Shown: positions 58,513 to 64,000 of the stretch, piece by piece
How positions within the stretch are numbered: position 1 is the first letter of the stretch
How the letters are laid out: every line of letters starts with the position of its first letter
Assembly: GCA_015351705.1 (NCBI GenBank)
Contig: JADIIM010000037.1
Location: 106,427-170,426 of the forward strand
Length of the DNA: 64,000 bases
From: Aeromicrobium sp.
GTDB lineage: Bacteria > Actinomycetota > Coriobacteriia > Anaerosomatales > Anaerosomataceae
Direction: 5' to 3'
Notes under the pieces: generated by a model
What the model saw: the letters and a program-made list of their open reading frames with translations, nothing else
Database searches by the model: none
Told to the model about the DNA's origin: nothing
Program-made: the position numbers and the translations under genes

Positions 58513-59349
58513 ATGACCACCGAGCGACGCATTGAGCCCTCTGCGTACACCAGGTATGCCGACGCGCTGCGTACGGCACTCCCGCTGCAGTCATCGCCTG
58601 TCGGTGTGCGGATCCTCACGGAGAGCCCTGCAGGGCCGCCCTCGGCGTTCCCCCGACCGGCACACCCGATCCACTACTGTGCGGCGGTCATGCGCGCCAC
58701 GCAAGGAGAGTGCTTCGCGCTCACGCTCTCAGACATCGGCTGCGACACCGCGCCACGGACCCTCGGCCTCGAGACCGGGTTCTACGATGACGACTTCATC
58801 GAGAGTTACGTGACGGGCGGACTCTACGCGGACCGGTTGCGCGCCGACCTCGTTCTTGCCGGCGTGTCCATCATTGAGGGCACTTCGATGGTCGAGGTGG
58901 CCCCGCTCGGGGCGTTCACCGAAGCACACCCGCCTGATGTGGCGATCATGGCGCTCACACCGTACGCTGCCATGCGTCTCGTCCAGGCAGCGGCGTATCG
59001 AGGGCACCGCGTTCGGAACGAGCCCATCGGCATGCACGGCATTTGCTCCGAATGCACCGCGCGTCCGATCGTCTCCGGTGAGGTGTCGGTCTCGCTTCTG
59101 TGCTCCGGCACGCGTCATGTCGCCGAGTGGTCCGAAGCAGAGCTCGCGGTAGGGGTCCCATCCGCGCTGCTCCCGGAGATCGTCGACGGTCTGTGGGAGA
59201 GCGTGAGCAGGTTCGAGAGCGATTCACGCAAGTCGGCGATCGCACGATCGTGCCGGAGCGGCGCGCTGGGTTCCGCGCCGTCCACCGATGCCCTCAAGCC
59301 CGGTACCAGCTACTTCTCTGACACGGGACGCCTCTCGCGTCACACGTGA
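58513..59349 (+). CDS. DUF169 family protein
   Basis: A 278-residue protein that resembles the DUF169 family, which has no firm function. It has several cysteines: YCAAVMRATQGECF (about 56-69), IGCDT near residue 76, and a CSEC pair near 178-181 that could bind metal. No signal peptide or membrane segment is seen. The last ~35 residues are Ser- and Arg-rich. ATG 58513 is seven bases after the permease gene, so it likely belongs to the osmoprotectant operon. Its end overlaps the convergent hydrolase gene by 10 bases. Confidence 0.75.
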   Translation: MTTERRIEPSAYTRYADALRTALPLQSSPVGVRILTESPAGPPSAFPRPAHPIHYCAAVMRATQGECFALTLSDIGCDTAPRTLGLETGFYDDDFIESYVTGGLYADRLRADLVLAGVSIIEGTSMVEVAPLGAFTEAHPPDVAIMALTPYAAMRLVQAAAYRGHRVRNEPIGMHGICSECTARPIVSGEVSVSLLCSGTRHVAEWSEAELAVGVPSALLPEIVDGLWESVSRFESDSRKSAIARSCRSGALGSAPSTDALKPGTSYFSDTGRLSRHT

Positions 59350-61358
59350 TCTCGCGGGATCGCCGCGCTCCTCGTGCAGCGGAAGACCTCGGCGCCGTCG
59401 GCGGTCGCCGCGAACTCCTCGGCGACGATCAACCGGTCGTCAGTGCACCACATGTCGGCCACGACGCGTACTGTCCACGCCCCGCCCTCGACCGTCGAGG
59501 TGACCTCCCGCTCGCACATGACCCGCGCACTCAGGGGGTCGTTCTCCCTGATGGTGTACCGGTCGCGCATGCGCTCCTGGTACGTCACGCCCGGGCGCAC
59601 CGTCTGCTCGTGCGACTCACGGTCCTCGATCGTATGCAGGCCACCGGATCGGTTGACCGAGCGTGTGCGGTCGTGCACCGCCTCCGGAAGACCTCCCACG
59701 CCTGCTGCCGCTTCGGGCTCGTCGAACGGATGCACGACCGGACGACGCGCACCGGGAGGGGAGACCGGGATGACGAGCGAGCACTCGTCGGCCACCAGCG
59801 TCAGCGCTACCACCTCCGGGGAAGGCCAGGCGTGCGGCCAGTACGTCGGGCTCACCGCCAGCCGGATGCGGTGTCCTACGTCGAAGCGGTGCCCGCACAC
59901 ACGTAGGCGCACCTCGTGCGTGGAGATCCGGCCAGGCGCCAGACCACGCGCATCCTCGTGCGACACGTCGTGCGTGAGGTTGCGCAGGCCCCACGAGACA
60001 AGAAGCGAGCTGCCATCGGGCGCCACATCGCACAACCGCACTGCAACGAGCGCATTCGCTCGGTCAGAGGCGAGCGATAGATTGGCGGTCGGGACTCCCA
60101 GCACTTCCACCGGGTGGTCGAGAGGCTCGGATGTGAAGGTGAGCGATCGCTCGTCGTCGGGTCGCTGGTCACCGGCGATCTCATCGGGATGGCCGTTCGC
60201 GCACCAGACACCCGCCGTCTCGCCGCATTCCTGAGCGCCGCTGATCGTCAGAGAGTCAGTCCGGCCCGCCTCCGACGGCGTCGCCGACAGACCGCCGCCC
60301 GTTCCGGGATGCCACGTCTGCGGAACGAGGCCGAGCGGAGGCCACGCATCCACGGCCACCCAGCGGCCGGGCCGCTCGGCGTGATAGGTGCGCGGCTCGA
60401 CCCACTCCTGCATCCAGCACCGCAGCAACGGCTCGTCCATGACTCCTGTCTCGGCCCCCTTGAGCCACCGGTCCCACCACCGCAGCGCCTCCTGCAAGAA
60501 GCCGATCGCCGGCCCGGGCACACCGTCCTGGGGCATCATGTGACCCCACGGGCCGATGATGCCGCGTCGCGGCGCAGTGAGGTTCTCCAGCAACCGGGGG
60601 ACTGCGTTGGTATATGCGTCCGCCCAGCCACCAACCACCAGCACGGGGCATGCGATAGCCGAGTAGTCCTCGGCGACCGACCCCTGCTTCCAGAACGCGT
60701 CGCGCCTCTGATGGCTTACCCAGTCACGCGCGAGGGCAGGCGCACCGCGGAGACGCTCGAGCCACATCTCACGCCACCGCTCACCAACGAACCGCCGGTC
60801 GGGAGGCTGCAGGGTGTACGCAAGCATGGTCGACGCCCACTTGAGCATGTCGGAACCCAGCAGGCAGCCACCCATGTAGTGGCAGTCATCGCGATACCGG
60901 TCATCGGTGGATGCGTGCGTGATCACCGCTCTGAGCTCAGGCGGGCGAAGGGCAGCTATCTGCAGACCGTTGAAGCCGCCCCACGAGTACCCGATCATGC
61001 CCACGTCGCCCGTGCACCACGGCTGCCCGGCAAGCCACCTGAGGACCTCGAGCGCGTCTTCGTGCTCCTGCGGCAGGTACTCACCGGCGATGAGCCCGTC
61101 CGAGTCGCCGGTGCCACGGAGATCCACCCGGATGGCGGCGTACCCGTGACCGGCGAAGTACCGGTGCTGCCGCTCGTCTGCCCGGGCGGTCGCATCGCTC
61201 TTGCGATAGGGCAGGTACTCAAGGATCGCCGGCACCGGACGGGTCTCGGAATCGACCGGCCTCCAGATGCGCGCAGCCAACCGTGTCCCATCGCCGAGCG
61301 GGATCCAGACGTTCTCGTCGTGGCGCACCTGATGGGGGAACTCCGTTCGCGTTCGCAT
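59340..61358 (-). CDS. CocE/NonD-family alpha/beta hydrolase
   Basis: The only minus-strand gene in the window, 672 residues from this start. It matches the CocE/NonD and X-Pro dipeptidyl-peptidase family of serine hydrolases acting on esters, amides or proline peptides. The nucleophile is Ser 125 in GYSWGG, with Asp 247 in GGWADAY and His 273 in GPWGHMM. A C-terminal jelly-roll domain (PepX_C type) follows. No signal peptide is seen. An ATG 38 codons upstream (61472) would extend into sequence rich in Arg and overlap the leader of the next gene; 61358 is preferred. Natural substrate is unknown. Confidence 0.88.
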   Translation of the reverse strand: MRTRTEFPHQVRHDENVWIPLGDGTRLAARIWRPVDSETRPVPAILEYLPYRKSDATARADERQHRYFAGHGYAAIRVDLRGTGDSDGLIAGEYLPQEHEDALEVLRWLAGQPWCTGDVGMIGYSWGGFNGLQIAALRPPELRAVITHASTDDRYRDDCHYMGGCLLGSDMLKWASTMLAYTLQPPDRRFVGERWREMWLERLRGAPALARDWVSHQRRDAFWKQGSVAEDYSAIACPVLVVGGWADAYTNAVPRLLENLTAPRRGIIGPWGHMMPQDGVPGPAIGFLQEALRWWDRWLKGAETGVMDEPLLRCWMQEWVEPRTYHAERPGRWVAVDAWPPLGLVPQTWHPGTGGGLSATPSEAGRTDSLTISGAQECGETAGVWCANGHPDEIAGDQRPDDERSLTFTSEPLDHPVEVLGVPTANLSLASDRANALVAVRLCDVAPDGSSLLVSWGLRNLTHDVSHEDARGLAPGRISTHEVRLRVCGHRFDVGHRIRLAVSPTYWPHAWPSPEVVALTLVADECSLVIPVSPPGARRPVVHPFDEPEAAAGVGGLPEAVHDRTRSVNRSGGLHTIEDRESHEQTVRPGVTYQERMRDRYTIRENDPLSARVMCEREVTSTVEGGAWTVRVVADMWCTDDRLIVAEEFAATADGAEVFRCTRSAAIPRDHV

Positions 61359-61450
61359 AGGCGGAGTATTCCCGAGAATCCTGTCCCGTGTGTCTACGAT
61401 CGTCGGCGGCGTCTTTCGCCGCCGCGGTGCCCCGATACGCCGGTACACGC

Positions 61451-61456
61451 TAGAAT
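61451..61456 (+). promoter_or_regulatory. -10 element of the M16 peptidase gene
   Basis: TAGAAT lies 37 bases before the M16 peptidase ATG in the 134-bp divergent gap. The -35 is weak. A CGGCGGCG/CGCCGCCG stem (61404-61424) lies further upstream, between the two divergent genes. Confidence 0.5.
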
Positions 61457-61492
61457 GGGCGGACGCCCGCACGCACCCGCAGAAGGAGCCTC

Positions 61493-62740
61493 ATGTTCTA
61501 CGACCGCACAGTGCTGGACAACGGGATCACCGTCATCACCGAGTCGATCGAGACCGTACGCTCCGTGGCCCTCGGCATCTGGTGCGCCGTGGGCAGCCGC
61601 GACGAGAGCGGACCAGAAGCGGGCATGTCGCACTTCATGGAGCACATGATGTTCAAAGGCACGCCCTCGCGCAGCGCCTCGGACATCTCAGAGGCGTTCG
61701 ACCGCATCGGCGCTGAGCTGAACGCCTTCACCAGCAAGGAGTACACGTGCTACTACGCGCGTCTGCTGGACGAGCATGTGGACACGGCCATCGACATCCT
61801 TTCCGACATGGTCGCCAATGCCACGTTGGCCGACGAAGCCATCGCGTCAGAGCGCGAGGTCGTCCTCGAGGAGATCTCCCGGTACGAGGACTCGCCCGAC
61901 GACCAGGTGCACGAGCTGTTCACGGCCACGCTCATGCCCTCGCACCCGCTCGGGCTGCCGGTCATCGGCACCAAGCAGACGGTGGGGGCGTTCGACCGCA
62001 CGGCCGCACGGTCGTTCCACGACACCCACTACCGCACCGGCAACGTGGTCGTGGCCGCCGCCGGCGCGCTTGACCACGACGCGATCGTATCGATGGTCCG
62101 CGACCGCCTCACGCTGCCCGAGGGCCCGCGCACGGCGCGCGTCCACGCCGTCCCGGTGACCGAGCCACGCCTCGCCGTGCAACGCAAGGACACCGAGCAG
62201 GCGCACCTGTGCTTCGGGGTGGCAGGCCTCTCGGCGCGAGACGAGGAGCGCTTCGTTCTCGCGGTACTCGACGGCGCGCTCGGCGGCGGGATGTCATCGC
62301 GCCTGTTCCAGGAGATCCGCGAGAAGCGCGGACTCGCCTACGCGGTGTACTCGTACCACATCCACTACCAGGACGCCGGACAGCTCTCGGTATACGCTGG
62401 CACGCGGCCTGAGAACGCCACGGAGGTCGTGCGTCTGATCCGCGGCGAGATCGACCGCCTCGTCGCCGACGGGATCACCGCCGATGAGCTCGACCGTGTG
62501 CGCGAAAGCATCAAAGGCCAGATGCTGCTCGGGCTTGAGAGCACGCGCAGTCGCATGACGCGCCTCGGCAAGGCCGAGGTCACCGACGGCGAGCTGCTCT
62601 CCCTTGACGAGATCGTCGAGCGGCTCGACGCCGTCACGCTCGGGGACGTGCACTCACTGGCCGGCCGCCTGTTCGACGGGAACCACGCGCTCGCCGCCAT
62701 CGCGCCGCTCGATCAGGACGCGTTCGCCGGGCTGGTGTAG
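61493..62740 (+). CDS. M16 family zinc metallopeptidase
   Basis: A 415-residue M16B peptidase, homologue of Bacillus MlpA/YmxG. The inverted zinc motif HFMEH (47-51) is intact, with a downstream Glu in EREVVLEEISRYED. The second half (about 185-400) includes the conserved REKRGLAYAVYS segment of the family. ATG 61493 follows AGAAGGAG. In Gram-positive genomes this gene normally follows pnp and precedes dapB or an aspartokinase gene; here 7 kb of other genes lie between pnp and it. The substrate is unknown. Confidence 0.92.
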   Translation: MFYDRTVLDNGITVITESIETVRSVALGIWCAVGSRDESGPEAGMSHFMEHMMFKGTPSRSASDISEAFDRIGAELNAFTSKEYTCYYARLLDEHVDTAIDILSDMVANATLADEAIASEREVVLEEISRYEDSPDDQVHELFTATLMPSHPLGLPVIGTKQTVGAFDRTAARSFHDTHYRTGNVVVAAAGALDHDAIVSMVRDRLTLPEGPRTARVHAVPVTEPRLAVQRKDTEQAHLCFGVAGLSARDEERFVLAVLDGALGGGMSSRLFQEIREKRGLAYAVYSYHIHYQDAGQLSVYAGTRPENATEVVRLIRGEIDRLVADGITADELDRVRESIKGQMLLGLESTRSRMTRLGKAEVTDGELLSLDEIVERLDAVTLGDVHSLAGRLFDGNHALAAIAPLDQDAFAGLV

Positions 62741-62752
62741 GGAAGGGGGACC

Positions 62753-63532
62753 ATGATCGCGGTACTGGTCAACGGCGCCTGCGGGCGCATGGGTCGCGAG
62801 GTCGTTCGCGCGGTGGCCGAGGCGGACGGGATGACCGTCGTGGCTGCCGTCGACCCCGCACACACGGGAGAGTCACTCGGCGAGGGCACCGGCCTCACGG
62901 TCGACGGAGACCTGGCTGCAACGATCGAGCGTGTCCGGCCGGATGTGATGGTCGACTTCACGCATCCCTCAGTCGTGGAGGGAGCCCTCGCGACCGCGCT
63001 CGCGGCCGGAGTCCACTGTATCGTTGGAACGACCGGCCTGGCCGAGAGCGCACTTGCCACGCTCGCCGACGGAGCGCCTGACGGCACGTGTCTCTTCGTC
63101 GCACCCAACTTCGCGATCGGCGCTGTGCTCATGATGCGCTTCGCGGCCGAGGCCGCGCGGTATCTGCCGCACGTCGAGATCATCGAGCTTCACCACGACC
63201 GCAAGGCCGACGCGCCTTCCGGCACGGCGGTCCGCACGGCGGCGCTCATCGCTGCTGCGCGCTCACACGTGCCGCCCGCCCCGTGGCGTGAGACCGAGAT
63301 CGCCGAGGGCGCTCGCGGAGCGCGCGTCGACGACGTCGTCATCCACTCCGTGCGACTGCCCGGACTCGTCGCGCATCAGGAGGTCGTGTTCGGCGGCACC
63401 GGCGAGACACTGACCGTGCGGCATGACAGCATCGACCGCACCAGCTTCATGCCCGGCGTAGTCCTTGCGATCCGCAAGACCGTTGAACGCTCGGGACTGA
63501 TCGTCGGCCTCGAACACTACCTGGAGGGCTGA
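62753..63532 (+). CDS. dapB: 4-hydroxy-tetrahydrodipicolinate reductase
   Basis: DapB reduces HTPA to tetrahydrodipicolinate in the lysine/diaminopimelate pathway needed for peptidoglycan. The 259-residue protein has the NAD(P)H loop NGACGRMGREV (8-18), GTTGL and the substrate motif ELHHDRKADAPSGTA. ATG 62753 follows GGAAGGGGG. It lies 12 bases after the M16 gene and one base before the aspartokinase start, so lysine pathway genes are in one operon. Confidence 0.96.
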   Translation: MIAVLVNGACGRMGREVVRAVAEADGMTVVAAVDPAHTGESLGEGTGLTVDGDLAATIERVRPDVMVDFTHPSVVEGALATALAAGVHCIVGTTGLAESALATLADGAPDGTCLFVAPNFAIGAVLMMRFAAEAARYLPHVEIIELHHDRKADAPSGTAVRTAALIAAARSHVPPAPWRETEIAEGARGARVDDVVIHSVRLPGLVAHQEVVFGGTGETLTVRHDSIDRTSFMPGVVLAIRKTVERSGLIVGLEHYLEG

Positions 63533-63533
63533 G

Positions 63534-64000
63534 GTGACCGCGCCTCCGATCGTCGTCATGAAGTTCGGCGGGACGTCGGTTGCCGACGCCGACGGCCGCG
63601 CCGCCATCGCCCGCCGCGTGCTGGCCGCGCTCGAGATCGGCTCCGCACCGGTGCTGGTGGTCTCGGCCATGGGTCGTCGCGGTGCGCCTTACGCCACCGA
63701 TACGCTGCTCTCGCTGGTCGCGGGACTGCCCACCGACGCTCGTGAGGTCGACCTGCTCGCGAGCACGGGCGAAGCGGTCTCGGCCGTCGTTCTCGCCCAC
63801 GAGCTGCGAGCCTCTGGTGTCGACGCCACGGCGCTCAGCGGCCCCGAGGCGGGAATCCTCACCGACGGAGAGCACGGTAGCGCCGCCATCATCGAGATCC
63901 ACACCGGTCCGCTCTCGGCGATCATCGAAGCCGGCCGGGTCCCCGTCGTCACGGGCTTCCAGGGCCTGGCACCCGACGGGTCGGTCGCAACGCTCGGCCG
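63534..64000 (+). CDS. Aspartate kinase (partial, runs off the window)
   Basis: The first 155 residues of an aspartokinase, which phosphorylates aspartate at the head of the lysine, threonine and methionine pathways. The N-terminal signature VVMKFGGTSVAD (7-18) and the STGEAVSAVVLAHEL segment are clear. GTG 63534 follows GGAGGG and is one base after dapB. The C-terminal ACT domains that would show feedback control lie outside the window, so the isoform (LysC or DapG type) cannot be told. Confidence 0.92.
   Translation, partial: MTAPPIVVMKFGGTSVADADGRAAIARRVLAALEIGSAPVLVVSAMGRRGAPYATDTLLSLVAGLPTDAREVDLLASTGEAVSAVVLAHELRASGVDATALSGPEAGILTDGEHGSAAIIEIHTGPLSAIIEAGRVPVVTGFQGLAPDGSVATLG

Noticed and set aside
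59346..61649. Long open frames on the + strand across 59.3-61.6 kb
   Set aside because: They lie antisense to the CocE/NonD hydrolase, which has the GYSWGG nucleophile motif, Asp and His in order. The + strand translations are Arg- and Pro-rich with no domain.

Overview
The window is a high-GC, almost gapless stretch of a Gram-positive core genome. Sixty-four of its 65 recognisable genes lie on the + strand. High GC, GTG and TTG starts, a WhiG/FliA-type sigma factor next to rpsB, FabK-type enoyl reductases, an ADP-forming acyl-CoA synthetase and TrmFO together suggest an anaerobic actinobacterium of the Coriobacteriia/Anaerosomatales kind. That placement is an inference; no rRNA is present to confirm it. 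The gene order follows the long Gram-positive core block known from Bacillus subtilis (plsX-fab-acpP-rnc-smc-ftsY-ffh-rpsP-rimM-trmD ... dprA-trmFO-xerC ... sigma-rpsB-tsf-pyrH-frr-uppS-cdsA-dxr-rseP ... proS-rimP-nusA-infB-rbfA-truB-ribF-rpsO-pnp-M16-aspartokinase) with a few insertions and losses.

Layout. 1-5.4 kb: degV, recG, rsmD, coaD, a coiled-coil protein, yceD and rpmF. 5.4-8.6 kb: an ADP-forming acyl-CoA synthetase and a P-loop/DRTGG protein sit between rpmF and plsX. 8.6-15.9 kb: a type II fatty acid synthesis cluster (plsX, fabH, fabK, fabD, fabG, acpP, a second FabK-like flavoprotein, fabF), without fabZ or acc genes. 15.9-23.1 kb: rnc, smc and the protein-targeting set ftsY, signal peptidase, ffh. 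23.1-27.6 kb: rpsP, khpA, rimM, trmD, a second signal peptidase, rplS, rnhB, yraN. 27.6-33.6 kb: comM, dprA, trmFO, xerC, a sigma-28-family factor and a response regulator ending in a zinc ribbon. 33.8-44 kb: rpsB, tsf, pyrH, frr, uppS, cdsA, dxr, rseP, ispG, proS. 44.2-54.5 kb: rimP-nusA-rnpM-infB-rbfA-nrnA-truB-ribF, then rpsO-pnp. 54.6-61.4 kb: an OsmU/YehZYXW-type osmoprotectant ABC transporter, a DUF169 gene and a convergent CocE/NonD hydrolase, inserted between pnp and the M16 peptidase. 61.5-64 kb: M16 peptidase, dapB and the start of an aspartokinase.

The genes are packed into translationally coupled operons: 18 junctions are ATGA or GTGA four-base overlaps. Sigma-70-like promoters, many with an extended TGn -10, occur in the few gaps of 50-210 bp. 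No gene-free stretch reaches 300 bp. I saw no tRNA, rRNA, CRISPR array, insertion sequence or prophage.

I found no wholly new multi-gene system. The most unusual things are single-gene architectures and junctions: a zinc-finger-like tail on NusA, the response regulator with a C-terminal zinc ribbon, a Cys-cluster FabK paralogue, candidate leaderless promoters at rnhB and trmFO, and the operator-like repeats and 17-bp intercistronic hairpin of the osmoprotectant operon.
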